NCBI GenBank assembly: GCA_001270045.2
Contig: DF970666.1
Location: 384,484 to 448,483, forward strand
Reading direction: 5' to 3'
Source: Bacteroidales bacterium 6E
Lineage (GTDB): Bacteria; Bacteroidota; Bacteroidia; Bacteroidales; Prolixibacteraceae
DNA length: 64,000 nt
Of the stretch, positions 8,151-17,086 are shown in pieces. Position numbers and translations under genes: made by a program. Position 1 is the stretch's first letter; each line of letters starts with the position of its first letter. The notes below the pieces were generated by a model. The model made no database searches and was not told the origin of the DNA. It saw only the letters and a list, made by a program, of their open reading frames with translations.

Positions 8151-9980
8151 TTACCTTTTAATTTGTTTTTCCATGCGGCCGATGATCTTTTCGGCGCGGT
8201 CGTACAGTTCGTGCATGGCCTGGTTGCCCTTGGCGGGTGCAAACCGTGCGAATTCACACTGGTCGGCCACCTCGAGGAAGTCGCGGATGAGTTGCTCGTC
8301 AACACTGCTGCGCTGCAGTCCCTCGAGGGCGGTTTCCCGTTTCAGGTTGGCCAGTGGGATGCCGAGCTTGTCGCTGAGGTATCCCCAGAAGGCCTTGAGG
8401 AGCGATTCATGGAAGGCGCCTTCGTCGTTCTTCTTCAGGTTGGCGGCGGCCACTTTCAGGTGTTTGCGAGCGACGCGGTTGGCCTTCTTGTTGCGCATAA
8501 GGGCGAGATTGGCATTCTCCTGAAGCTTCTTCCGGTAGATGAAGTAGAAGGCCGCAAATGCCAGTATGCCAAGTAAGTATAATCCGTAGAAGGGGAGGCT
8601 TCCGAAGAAGGATTGACCCATGGTTTTCAGTGGTATGGGGTTCTGCCAGATAAAGCGGATGTCTTGTCCGATGAGCTGGACATCCTGCTGGCGCACCGAG
8701 CGGATACCCCCGGTGGCCCGGGTGTCGCCGGTTCCCTGGGTCACCTGCAATTTGAATTCGGAGGTGTTCCGGGTTTCGTATTGTCCGGTGCCTGGATTGA
8801 AGAAGGTGAACGCGATGGGCGGGATGGTATATTCGCCGGCGGTACGTGGCTGGAACAGGTACTCGAGGGTACGGCTGCCGGTCATGCCCCCGTCGCTGAC
8901 CCGCACATTGTCAGTCGACTGCGGATCGTACAGGTCGAAGTCGGCCGGCAGTTCAAGCTTGGGTGTCTGGATAAGCCGGAGGTTTCCGGTTCCCGATATG
9001 TTGACTTTCAGGGTGATGGCGTCGTTGGTGGTGGCTTCCGTATTGCTGATGTCGGAGGTGACGCTGAAATTGCCCACGCCTCCGTAGAAGCTGGCCGGGG
9101 CGGGGGGCAGGTCACGCACGCTGACGGTGACGGCATCGGCGGTGAGTTTGGCCCTGACGGTCTGCACGCCACTGAAGAAATCGTCGAAGAAGCTTCTCTG
9201 GCGTACCCGTTGCTGTACGAGGGTGGTCATGCTGAACGGCCGTATGGTGATGGTGCCGGTCTGCTGCGGGAAGAGAACGGTCTTTTTCAGTACGCCCACC
9301 TGGTAGATGCGGTCGTTGAACACCTCGCGGTTAAACGTGATCTGCTGCGGGATGTCGATGTCCTGGGTATAGAACCCTTCATAGGTGGGTAGATTTACCT
9401 CCTCAAAACCCGCCAGGGGGAGGTTGGGGTTGGCGTATAGTTTCACCGTGGCAATGATCTGTTCGCCCTTGTAGGCGCTTCTCTTGCTTAATTCGAGGCG
9501 TATGAAGAGGTCGGTTTTGCTGATGGATCCCGAAGATGCGGAACCGTCAGGCTGCGCTGCGCCCGGGGTGGCTGCCTGTCCCTGGCTTTGGCTGGGCTGG
9601 CCGGTCACCACCTGGATGGTGAGCGGGTTCGACTGGATCACCCTGCCGTCGACGGTGATGGAGCCGGGACGGATGTTATAGGTGCCTTGTTCCTTTGCCC
9701 GCAGGATGTAGGTGAAGGAGAAGGTCTGGCTTTGGGTGGTCTTCCCGTTGATCATCTGTATGCTGGTCGCCTGCGAGGTGCTGGGCCCCATCAGGACGTC
9801 GAACATGCTGAGGTCGGGGAGTTGCAGGTTTTCACCCCGCTGGTTCACCGTGAAGGTGAGCCTGAACTGGTCGCCGACCGACACCGCATTGGGTGCCGAC
9901 ATCTCCAGCGTGGCGTCCTGCGCCGTCACAAGGAAGGCTGGCAGGAGAAATCCCATGATGATGAATATTTTTCGTAGCAT
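8151..9980 (-). CDS. batD: BatD, oxygen-tolerance membrane protein
   Basis: A 609-aa exported protein with signal peptide 1-20, several immunoglobulin-like beta domains in the periplasm (typical openings such as VGDQFRLTFTVN and AYKGEQIIATVKLYAN), one membrane anchor near 465-485 (FYGLYLLGILAFAAFYFIY) and a cytoplasmic helical tail of about 120 residues. This is the standard BatD architecture and length. The tail contains a DUF4381-like LGIPLANLKRETALEGL segment. The gene is co-transcribed with batC upstream (36 bp apart) and batE downstream (5 bp). Confidence 0.9.
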   Translation of the reverse strand: MLRKIFIIMGFLLPAFLVTAQDATLEMSAPNAVSVGDQFRLTFTVNQRGENLQLPDLSMFDVLMGPSTSQATSIQMINGKTTQSQTFSFTYILRAKEQGTYNIRPGSITVDGRVIQSNPLTIQVVTGQPSQSQGQAATPGAAQPDGSASSGSISKTDLFIRLELSKRSAYKGEQIIATVKLYANPNLPLAGFEEVNLPTYEGFYTQDIDIPQQITFNREVFNDRIYQVGVLKKTVLFPQQTGTITIRPFSMTTLVQQRVRQRSFFDDFFSGVQTVRAKLTADAVTVSVRDLPPAPASFYGGVGNFSVTSDISNTEATTNDAITLKVNISGTGNLRLIQTPKLELPADFDLYDPQSTDNVRVSDGGMTGSRTLEYLFQPRTAGEYTIPPIAFTFFNPGTGQYETRNTSEFKLQVTQGTGDTRATGGIRSVRQQDVQLIGQDIRFIWQNPIPLKTMGQSFFGSLPFYGLYLLGILAFAAFYFIYRKKLQENANLALMRNKKANRVARKHLKVAAANLKKNDEGAFHESLLKAFWGYLSDKLGIPLANLKRETALEGLQRSSVDEQLIRDFLEVADQCEFARFAPAKGNQAMHELYDRAEKIIGRMEKQIKR

Positions 9981-10016
9981 TTTCAGTGCTTTAAATTCTT
10001 GTTTATCGCTTCAAAG

Positions 10017-10751
10017 TTACCAGTCTTTTTCAGTCCTCACCGTTTTGGCCTGCTGTGCCTGTTGTTTTTTTACCTTATCCTGGATATTCTTCTCGGCATT
10101 CTGGAGGGCCTGGAGCAGCTGTTCGGCATTTTGCCTGCTAATTTTGGACTGCGGCTGCTGTTGTTGTTGCTGCTGCTGGTCCTGATTTTGGTTTTGGTTC
10201 TGGTTTTGCTGCTGCTGTTGTTGCTGGTCCTGCTGATTCTGCTGCTGGTCCTGGTTCTGCTGTTGCTGGTCCTGGTTTTCCTGCTGGTTCTTCAGGTTCT
10301 GGGCATAGGCCAGGTTGTATTTGGTGTCGAGGTCGGAAGGGTTGTTGCGCAGCGCTTCCTTGTATGCCTCGATGGATTCGTCGATTTTCTGCGAGAAGAG
10401 GAGGCTGTTGCCCAGGTTGTGCAGGGCACGCGCCTTCTTCACGGGGTCGCCCTCCTGTTCGGCAATCCGTTTGTATGACTCAATGGCCTCGGGGAACTGC
10501 ATCTGCTTGTACTGGGCATTCGACAGGTTGAAGTTCCAGAGCGGGTCGTCGGGACGCTTCTCGAGCGCCCTGCGGTACTCGGTTTCGGCCCGGCTGAAAC
10601 TGGCCGTGTCGAGGCGGGTGGTATCCTTCACGCCCTCGAGGTAATATTTGTTTCCCTGCCGGATAAACCTGCGCTCGTTCTGTGCCTGGGTTGAGGCAAA
10701 GAGGGTGACAAGCAGGGCAAGGAGTCCTATTTTCTTCCACATGGCTTTCAT
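10017..10751 (-). CDS. batC: BatC, TPR protein with long Gln/Asn tract
   Basis: A 244-aa exported or membrane-anchored protein with signal sequence 1-23, TPR-like repeats about 48-150 (LWNFNLSNAQYKQMQFPEAI; HNLGNSLLFSQKIDESIEAY) and, unusually prominent, a tract at about 151-201 made almost only of Gln, Asn and Asp, followed by a basic helix (about 205-244). The tract is coded by CAG, CAA and AAC repeats at about 10149-10290 and is expected to vary in length. Start at 10751; an ATG three codons later is also possible. Six bases downstream of batB. Confidence 0.88.
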   Translation of the reverse strand: MKAMWKKIGLLALLVTLFASTQAQNERRFIRQGNKYYLEGVKDTTRLDTASFSRAETEYRRALEKRPDDPLWNFNLSNAQYKQMQFPEAIESYKRIAEQEGDPVKKARALHNLGNSLLFSQKIDESIEAYKEALRNNPSDLDTKYNLAYAQNLKNQQENQDQQQQNQDQQQNQQDQQQQQQQNQNQNQNQDQQQQQQQQPQSKISRQNAEQLLQALQNAEKNIQDKVKKQQAQQAKTVRTEKDW

Positions 10752-10756
10752 GATCG

Positions 10757-11797
10757 TTAACTAAACAGTTTAATGCGTTTCAGGTACTTGTTTTTGCGCT
10801 CCATGATGAGGAATTCGAGCAGCAGGAGGATGAGTCCGGCCGCAAAGAAATACTGGAACTGGTCTTCATATTCGGCAAACACCCGGGATTCCATTTCGGT
10901 TTTGTCCATTTCGTTGATTTCGTCGAGCAGGTCGTCGAGTCCGACGTTGGCGGTGCTGGCCCTGAGGTAGATGCCGTTTCCGGCGGCGCTGATCTTCTCG
11001 AGCATCACCTCGTCAAGTCTGGTGATCACGACCTTCCCTTCACGGTCGCGCCGGTAGTCGGTCTGTCCCCCTGCGTTGACCGGGATCGGGGCACCCTGCG
11101 GCAATCCCATCCCGATGGTATGGACGATGATTCCCTTTTCGGCGGCTGCAGTGGCGGCCCCTATGGCATCGTCCTCATGGTTTTCGCCGTCGGTGATGAT
11201 GATGATGGCCTTGCTGCTCTCCTCGTTCTGGGTAAACGACCGGGAGGCCAGCTCGATGGCGGCCCCGATGGCGGTTCCCTGGACCGGCACGATGCTGGTG
11301 TTGATGGTCGACAGGAAAAGCTGGGCCGAAGTGTAATCGGTGGTGATGGGCAGCTGTGTGTAGGCGTCGCCCGCGAACACGATCAGCCCGATCTTGTCGT
11401 CCTTGAGCCTGCTGATGAGCCTGTCGATGGCCCTTTTGGCACGTTCGAGGCGGTTGGGCTGTATGTCTTCGGCCATCATGGAGTTGGATACGTCGAGGGC
11501 AATGATGATCTCGACGCCTTCACGTTTGACCGTCTTGAGCTTGGACCCGAACTGCGGACGGGCGGCTCCGAGGATGAAGGCCGCGAGTGCCAGCATGAGG
11601 ATGATGAATTTCAGGGTTGGCCTGAATCCAGAGGCGTTGGGCATCAGGTAGGCCATGATCTCGCGGTCGCCGAACCTGCGCAGGGCGCGGGCACGGAGGA
11701 TGCGGGAAAAGATGAAAAAGACCGTCAGGACCGGTATCAGCCAGAAGGCCCAGAAGTATTCGGGATGTGCGAATCTGAACATTTCCATTGCTTCCAT
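10757..11797 (-). CDS. batB: BatB, membrane-anchored VWA protein
   Basis: A 346-aa von Willebrand A protein with two N-terminal membrane segments (about 11-30 and 60-80), a VWA domain with MIDAS motif DVSNS in the segment IIIALDVSNSMMAED and a conserved TDGEN further on, and a C-terminal membrane segment (FFAAGLILLLLEFLI). The VWA domain faces the periplasm in the usual model. Its start lies three bases from the end of batA; ATGs at codons 4 and 6 are alternatives. Confidence 0.92.
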   Translation of the reverse strand: MEAMEMFRFAHPEYFWAFWLIPVLTVFFIFSRILRARALRRFGDREIMAYLMPNASGFRPTLKFIILMLALAAFILGAARPQFGSKLKTVKREGVEIIIALDVSNSMMAEDIQPNRLERAKRAIDRLISRLKDDKIGLIVFAGDAYTQLPITTDYTSAQLFLSTINTSIVPVQGTAIGAAIELASRSFTQNEESSKAIIIITDGENHEDDAIGAATAAAEKGIIVHTIGMGLPQGAPIPVNAGGQTDYRRDREGKVVITRLDEVMLEKISAAGNGIYLRASTANVGLDDLLDEINEMDKTEMESRVFAEYEDQFQYFFAAGLILLLLEFLIMERKNKYLKRIKLFS

Positions 11798-11800
11798 TTT

Positions 11801-12796
11801 TTAGGGAAGGTTTCTGAATATCGTGGTTCTCAGCGCCAGCGACGCGATGAGCAGGATCAGCCCGGCCAGCGCGAAGGGCATGAATTCCTCGGCGCGACGG
11901 CTGAACTCCTTGACCTCGATTTTTGATTTCTCGAGCTGGTCGATTTCCTGATAGATCTCGGCCAGGCGGGTATTTCCGGTAGCCCTGAAATAGCGTCCGT
12001 CGGTGATCTGGGCGATCTGCTGCAGCATCTCCTCGTCGATTTTCACCTCGACATCCTGGATCTGGGTGCCGAAGGGAGTCTGGACAGGGTAGGGGGCGGT
12101 GCCGATGGAGCCTACGCCGACGGTGTAGACACGGATGCCGAAGGTCTTGGCGATCTCGGCGGCCGTGAGGGGAGCCACTTCTCCACGGTTGTTCTCGCCG
12201 TCGGTGAGGAGGATGACCACCCTGCTGATGGCGTCACTCTCCTTCAGCCTCGATACAGCCGTTGCCAGTCCGTTTCCGATGGCGGTTCCGTCCTCGATCA
12301 GTCCGGTCTTGATACCCCCGAACAGGTTGAGCAACACGCCCCGGTCGGTGGTCAGCGGGCATTGGGTGAAGGCCTCTCCCGCAAAGACAACCAGTCCCAT
12401 GCGATCGTGTTCCCTGCCCGCGATAAACTCCTGTGCCACCTTCTTGGCGGCTTCGAGTCGGTTGGGCTGGAAATCCATGGCCAGCATGCTCGTTGACACG
12501 TCGAGCGACACGATGATGTCGATCCCCTCGGTGGTGACGTTCTCCCAGTTGGTCGACGACTGCGGACGGGCAAGTACGGTGATGAACAGCGCCATGGCCC
12601 CCAGTTGCAGCACGAACGGCAGGTGGCGCAGGATATGCCTCGATGTGACCGGCGCACCTGACAGGGCGCTGGTTGTCGATATCCGGATGCTGGCCGAGTT
12701 CTTTTTGTACCTCAGGATGTACCAGAGCGCCATGGGGATCAGCGCCAGCATCAGGTAGAACATTTCAGGGTTCTTGTATGTATAGTCTCCAAACAT
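11801..12796 (-). CDS. batA: BatA, membrane-anchored VWA protein
   Basis: A 331-aa paralogue of BatB with the same plan: membrane segments near 14-30 and 58-78, a VWA domain with MIDAS DVSTS in IIVSLDVSTSMLAMD, LTDGENNRGE, and a last membrane segment close to the C-terminus (FALAGLILLIASLAL). BatA and BatB are expected to associate. It starts seven bases after the preceding DUF4381-like gene ends, inside the bat operon. Confidence 0.92.
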   Translation of the reverse strand: MFGDYTYKNPEMFYLMLALIPMALWYILRYKKNSASIRISTTSALSGAPVTSRHILRHLPFVLQLGAMALFITVLARPQSSTNWENVTTEGIDIIVSLDVSTSMLAMDFQPNRLEAAKKVAQEFIAGREHDRMGLVVFAGEAFTQCPLTTDRGVLLNLFGGIKTGLIEDGTAIGNGLATAVSRLKESDAISRVVILLTDGENNRGEVAPLTAAEIAKTFGIRVYTVGVGSIGTAPYPVQTPFGTQIQDVEVKIDEEMLQQIAQITDGRYFRATGNTRLAEIYQEIDQLEKSKIEVKEFSRRAEEFMPFALAGLILLIASLALRTTIFRNLP

Positions 12797-12803
12797 GTTT
12801 CAG

Positions 12804-13808
12804 CTATTTTAAGGGTACTTCCACACCATCTTCATCGTTGCCCTTTTCGGGTTTCTTCACCTCGGGGATGTCGGCCGGCCTGGTCTCGTTGACAAAAAAG
12901 TACGAGTTCACCAGGGTGAGGTTATGGTCGTCGGGCAGCGGAAGGTATTTGGCAAATTTCACCAGGTCGGCCAGCGTGAGCACCTGCCTGAGATTCTCGA
13001 GCGTTTTCACACCCGGTTTGTCCTTCTGCCTGCCAAACGAGGCCAGGATCTCGTCGGTGGTCTGTTCCATGGCCGGGATCGTGTACCGTTCCTCGATGTA
13101 GATCCTCAGCACGTCGGTCACCTGGCTGTAATATTCCTTGATCTTGTCTTTCTGCCACAGCTTCTCGTCCTTGATCCGGTCGAGGTTGCGCAGGGCCACG
13201 ATGTGTGCCGGCTCCTTCGGTTTCGGCGGCATGGTGAAGAGCGGCAGGTTGCGTTTGCGGCGGCTCAGGTAATAGAAGATAAAGAAGATAATGGCGGCGA
13301 CCAGGATGACCCCCATGATCCAGGGGGTGACTTCCTTGAGCGTCAGCGGGGCATCGTACGGCATCTTGATGTCGGTAGGCCCCTTGGAGGTGTCGATTTC
13401 CATGGTATAGACGCGCAGCGACAGCTCGTTGGTGGCGATGGAGTCGATGCGGTCGCCCATGTCGATGCGGAACCAGAAGGGCGGGATGCGGTGCTCGCCC
13501 GAGTCGAAGCTGGTCACCAGCAGGTTGCGGGTCAGCTTCACGACGTTGTTCTCGATCAGGGTATCGATGGGAGAGCTTTTGAGCACCTCGATATATTCGG
13601 ACAGGTTTTCGGCCGTTTCGGGGAATTGCAAGGCTATATCGGCCGGTTTCTGCACCTCGAGGGTGACATTCACCTGGTCGCCGATCAGGATCTGCGTGGA
13701 GTCGAGGCGTGCCGACACCCTGATTTCCTGGGCCTGTGACAGGTTGGGGAAAAGAATGGAACCGACACCCAAGGTCAATATCAGTAATGCATTGTGGAAC
13801 TTTTTCAC
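12804..13808 (-). CDS. BatD-like/DUF4381-like membrane protein of the bat operon
   Basis: A 334-aa protein found at the fixed position between DUF58 and batA in Bacteroidota bat loci. Signal peptide 1-26; a periplasmic beta domain (27-155) whose opening SARLDSTQILIGDQVNVTLEVQ resembles the BatD repeat; a membrane helix about 169-190 (MGVILVAAIIFFIFYYL); and a cytoplasmic helical domain with WQKDKIKEYYSQVTDVLRIY like DUF4381. It therefore resembles a one-domain BatD. Its first four bases overlap the end of the DUF58 gene (ATGA type), which indicates translational coupling. Confidence 0.8.
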   Translation of the reverse strand: MKKFHNALLILTLGVGSILFPNLSQAQEIRVSARLDSTQILIGDQVNVTLEVQKPADIALQFPETAENLSEYIEVLKSSPIDTLIENNVVKLTRNLLVTSFDSGEHRIPPFWFRIDMGDRIDSIATNELSLRVYTMEIDTSKGPTDIKMPYDAPLTLKEVTPWIMGVILVAAIIFFIFYYLSRRKRNLPLFTMPPKPKEPAHIVALRNLDRIKDEKLWQKDKIKEYYSQVTDVLRIYIEERYTIPAMEQTTDEILASFGRQKDKPGVKTLENLRQVLTLADLVKFAKYLPLPDDHNLTLVNSYFFVNETRPADIPEVKKPEKGNDEDGVEVPLK

Positions 13809-14686
13809 CGGCGTGCCTCCCTCTTTTTAAACAGGTTGATCAATGATTTCACGTAGTCTTCACGGGTGTTGACGAGGGTGCTGTCGACGCCGCAGCGGGT
13901 AAAGATGGTTCGGAGGCGTTCCGACTGGTTCATCCAGTATTTGCGGTACATGTCGCGGGTCCGGCGGTCGCTGGTGTTGACCCAGGTATAGTGCCCGGTT
14001 TCGGCATCCTTCAGCTTGACCATCCCGATGGGCGGGAGTTCCTGTTCGCGGTCGTCGAAGATCCGGATGGCCACCACGTCGTGCTTGCTGTTGGCCACCG
14101 ACATCGCCTTCTCGAGGTCGGCGTGGTTGTCGATGAAGTCGGAAATGACAAACGCCGTGCACTTCTTCTTGATGGCGTTGGTGAGGTAGCGCAGGGCCTC
14201 GGGGATGTTGGTCCCGGGATTTTCGGGTTGGAAGTCGATCATCTCGCGGATGATGCGCAGGATGTGGGACTTGCCCTTTTTGGGCGGGATGAACTTCTCG
14301 ATGGTGTCGGAAAAGAAGATGACCCCGATCTTGTCGTTGTTCTGGATGGCCGAGAAGGCCAGCACGGCGGCGATCTCGGTGATCACGTTCTTCTTGATCT
14401 TCGACGTGGACCCGAATTCGCGTGAGCCGCTGACGTCGACCAGCAGCATGACGGTGAGTTCCCTTTCTTCCTCGAACACCTTGATATAGGGGTGGTTGTA
14501 GCGGGCGGTGACGTTCCAGTCGATGTTCCGGATATCGTCGCCGAACTGGTATTCGCGCACCTCGGCAAAGGCCATCCCACGCCCCTTGAAGGCGCTGTGG
14601 TATTCGCCCGCGAATATGTTCCTCGACAATCCGCGGGTTTTGATTTCAATCTGGCGTACCCGTTTTAATATATCGGTTGTTTCCAT
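13805..14686 (-). CDS. DUF58 (VWA-like) protein of the bat locus
   Basis: A 293-aa cytoplasmic protein of the DUF58 family, the usual partner of MoxR ATPases. The signature GRGMAFAEVREYQFGDDIRNIDWNVTAR region (about 35-62) is present, followed by a VWA-type metal site LLVDVSGS. It probably carries substrate to, or is remodelled by, the MoxR ATPase encoded upstream. An intergenic repeat element of about 110 bp separates it from moxR, unlike the tight packing of the rest of the operon. Confidence 0.9.
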   Translation of the reverse strand: METTDILKRVRQIEIKTRGLSRNIFAGEYHSAFKGRGMAFAEVREYQFGDDIRNIDWNVTARYNHPYIKVFEEERELTVMLLVDVSGSREFGSTSKIKKNVITEIAAVLAFSAIQNNDKIGVIFFSDTIEKFIPPKKGKSHILRIIREMIDFQPENPGTNIPEALRYLTNAIKKKCTAFVISDFIDNHADLEKAMSVANSKHDVVAIRIFDDREQELPPIGMVKLKDAETGHYTWVNTSDRRTRDMYRKYWMNQSERLRTIFTRCGVDSTLVNTREDYVKSLINLFKKREARR

Positions 14687-14726
14687 TGATGGATTTGTTC
14701 ATTTTTTTGGAACCGCATTCCAATTT

Positions 14727-14833
14727 CGTAGGGGCGAATTGAATTCGCCCTATTTCGTTTGCGCGTCTGGCATATTTTACAGAGATGCGCTCCGCGCATC
14801 TCTGTAAAAGGGCGTATTCAATACGCCCCTACG
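14727..14833. repeat. Composite palindromic element between moxR and DUF58
   Basis: Outer inverted ends cgtaggggcg (14727-14736) and cgcccctacg (14824-14833). Each end holds its own small hairpin: gggcgaatt-g-aattcgccc on the left and gggcgtatt-c-aatacgccc on the right. A perfect hairpin in the middle (14775-14809, 16-bp arms, loop tcc on +, gga on -) completes the element. The right end contains the TAG stop of moxR (14829-14831). Confidence 0.85.
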
Positions 14834-15824
14834 GGACCTCTACCGTGTTCAGGATATCGGTGATGATTTCCTCGGTGGTGATGTTGTTGGCTTCGGCTTC
14901 GTAACTCAGGCCGATGCGGTGGCGCATCACGTCGGGGCACACGGCGCGGACATCCTCGGGGATCACGTAACCGCGGCGCTTGATGAATGCGTACGCCTTG
15001 GCGGCCTGGGCCAGGCTGATGCTTGCCCTGGGCGACGATCCGTAACTGATCATGTCTTTGTATTTGGCCAGCTTGTGCTCTTCAGGCTCGCGGGTCGAGA
15101 AGACGATGTCGACAATGTATTTCTGGATTTTCTCGTCCATGTACACGTCCTTCACCACGTTTCGGGCCCTGACGATATCGCCCGGCTTCAGGATCTTCGT
15201 GGTTTCGGGGAACGCCTTCAGCAGGTTCTGCTGGATAATCATCTTTTCCTCCTCCTTCTTCGGGTAGTTGATGATCACCTTCAGCATGAAACGGTCGACC
15301 TGCGCTTCGGGCAGCGGGTAGGTACCTTCCTGTTCGATCGGGTTCTGGGTGGCCATCACCAGGAAAGGCTCATCCAGAAGGAAAGTCTGGTCACCGATGG
15401 TGATCTGCCGTTCCTGCATTGCCTCGAGGAGTGCCGACTGCACCTTGGCGGGGGCGCGGTTGATTTCGTCGGCCAGGATGAAGTTGGCGAAAATGGGGCC
15501 TTTCTTTACCGAGAATTCCTCTCGCTTCTGGCTGTAGATCATGGTACCCAGAAGGTCGGCCGGCAACAGGTCGGGCGTGAACTGGATGCGGGCAAACTTG
15601 GCGTCGATGGTGTTAGCCAGTGATTTGATGGCCAGCGTCTTTGCCAGTCCGGGTACCCCCTCCAGCAATATATGGCCATTGGACAGCAGTCCGATCAGCA
15701 GACTCTCCACCAGGTGTTTCTGGCCTACAATCACCTTGTTCATTTCGATGCTGATGAGATCCACGAAGGAACTCTCCTGCTGGATGCGCTCGTTGAGCTC
15801 TCTGATATCTATGGCTTGATTCAT
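14829..15824 (-). CDS. moxR: MoxR-family AAA+ ATPase
   Basis: First gene of the bat operon. MoxR ATPases act as chaperones that activate or insert VWA-domain proteins. The 331-aa product has Walker A GVPGLAKT (56-63), Walker B FILADE (115-120), the following INRAP segment, and sensor residues in MATQNP, at the normal length for the family. The last codon and stop (CCG TAG) fall inside an intergenic repeat element, so the C-terminus may have been redefined by its insertion. No clear consensus promoter is visible upstream. Confidence 0.93.
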   Translation of the reverse strand: MNQAIDIRELNERIQQESSFVDLISIEMNKVIVGQKHLVESLLIGLLSNGHILLEGVPGLAKTLAIKSLANTIDAKFARIQFTPDLLPADLLGTMIYSQKREEFSVKKGPIFANFILADEINRAPAKVQSALLEAMQERQITIGDQTFLLDEPFLVMATQNPIEQEGTYPLPEAQVDRFMLKVIINYPKKEEEKMIIQQNLLKAFPETTKILKPGDIVRARNVVKDVYMDEKIQKYIVDIVFSTREPEEHKLAKYKDMISYGSSPRASISLAQAAKAYAFIKRRGYVIPEDVRAVCPDVMRHRIGLSYEAEANNITTEEIITDILNTVEVP

Positions 15825-15945
15825 AAGAACGAGAATTACATATATTATGGTTAATTTTTACAAAGCCACGAAAATAATGGTTGGCCGGCACAATCCGGTT
15901 TTATTTTTGTTAAAAAAGATAAATCTCAATAGTGTTAGAATTACA

Positions 15946-15983
15946 GAGACGCGATTCATCGCGTATAAGATTCATCGCGTCTC
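15946..15983. repeat. Inverted and direct repeat upstream of moxR
   Basis: gagacgcgat (15946-15955) and atcgcgtctc (15974-15983) are perfect inverted arms; gattcatcgcgt occurs twice directly inside. Lies between the moxR start and the hsp20 stop, so it could affect either the moxR promoter or the end of hsp20. Confidence 0.7.
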
Positions 15984-16079
15984 CAAAATATCCCAACTTA
16001 ATGATGGTTGCCGATGCGAAAAATGCACCGGCAGAACCCATCACACCATTGTAATTATCATCCAATACCATTTGGCCCA

Positions 16080-16523
16080 TTATGAAATCGCGATTTCACG
16101 GGCCGGTTTGGGTTTCACCGCTTCTCGTTTCGGAAGGTGGATGCAGAGCAGTCCGTCGTTATATTTGGCGGATATTTTTTCGCCTTCCACCATGTTTTCG
16201 GGGATGGTGAAGCTGCGCTGGAACGACTGGTAGCTGAATTCACGGCGGGTGAAGCGTCCCTTTTCCTCTTCCTTCTTTTCTTCCTTCCTTTCGGAAGAGA
16301 TGGTAAGAACATTGTTTTCAAGATTGATTTTGAAATCTTTCTTGCTCATTCCGGGGGCGGCCACCTCGATTTCGAAAGCATCGTCGGTTTCCTTCACGTT
16401 GACTGCCGGAAGGGTGGTGTCGGTGCTTGAAAAGTTGTTGCTACCCCAATCCATCAGTTCTTTTGAGAGGAAATTGTCCCAAAAGGATGGAAAAAACGTG
16501 TTTGATCTTCTTGCGAGTGTCAT
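16080..16523 (-). CDS. Small heat shock protein (Hsp20/alpha-crystallin)
   Basis: A 147-aa ATP-independent holdase. The alpha-crystallin domain spans about 37-133, with VNVKETDDAFEIEVAAPG at its start and the typical GLLCIHLPK near the end; the C-terminal IxI motif (IAI) is present for oligomer contacts. A sequence aaggagg (complement of 16532-16538) sits about 9 bases before the ATG. This is a classical Shine-Dalgarno, uncommon for Bacteroidota messages, and suggests efficient initiation under stress. No heat-shock operator such as CIRCE is visible. Confidence 0.94.
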   Translation of the reverse strand: MTLARRSNTFFPSFWDNFLSKELMDWGSNNFSSTDTTLPAVNVKETDDAFEIEVAAPGMSKKDFKINLENNVLTISSERKEEKKEEEKGRFTRREFSYQSFQRSFTIPENMVEGEKISAKYNDGLLCIHLPKREAVKPKPAREIAIS

Positions 16524-17086
16524 GGCTTAATCCTCCTTTTTTTAGTTTGACAATAAGTTTTCTGTTTTAAATAACGCCGGAAATGGAATTTTATATCGTT
16601 CATTTCCGGAAGTATCGGATCAAAATGGATACCAAACCATCATCTATGATGGAGGTAGATGAATGTAAAAACATGAAAAACAATATATTATGTAAAAACT
16701 TGCATGGATTGCATCCTAATGAAAATTTCCGGAAAATGTCAAACTGACCTGAAAAAATGTTATCATTTTGACAATTTTTCAGTTGGGATGCCCTTGTCGG
16801 GCATCGGTTTTTGCCCACGAATGGCACGAATTTACACCAATGGCCTGCGGAAAAGGATATTCACCACAGATTTCTCAGATTGCATAGATTCATCCTTCTC
16901 AGCGGATTCCACAGATAAATACATTGTCGGCCGTAGGCCGGCGATGGCCCATCATGGGATTTTGGGCTGGTTGCCGACGGCAATCAGCCCAAAATCAGGA
17001 TAGAGCGTTTTCCATATGGGCAGCCATATGGAAAACATCAAAATATTGAGTAAATTTACTCACTACATTGAGTAAATTCGTTGACC
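16524..17086. repeat. Non-coding region with hairpins and degenerate repeats
   Basis: No gene seen. After the hsp20 leader there is an imperfect hairpin around ccggaaatg/catttccgg (16580-16610). Then comes a stretch with cacgaatggcacgaattt and ccacagatttctcagatt wording familiar from intergenic repeats of environmental bacteria (16815-16915). It is followed by hairpins at 16928-16940 (loop gta), 16958-16996 (18-bp arms, one mismatch, loop gac, core ttgccgacggcaa) and 17007-17036 (13-bp arms, loop gcag), then an operator-like site. Confidence 0.7.
17047..17078 (+). promoter_or_regulatory. Operator-like repeat before a DUF4143 ATPase gene
   Basis: tgagtaaatttactca (17047-17062) is a perfect 16-bp palindrome, and its left half tgagtaaatt recurs at 17069-17078, exactly 22 bp (two helical turns) further on. 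It ends 9 bp before the ATG at 17087, a position suited to a repressor, possibly autoregulatory. Confidence 0.5.
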
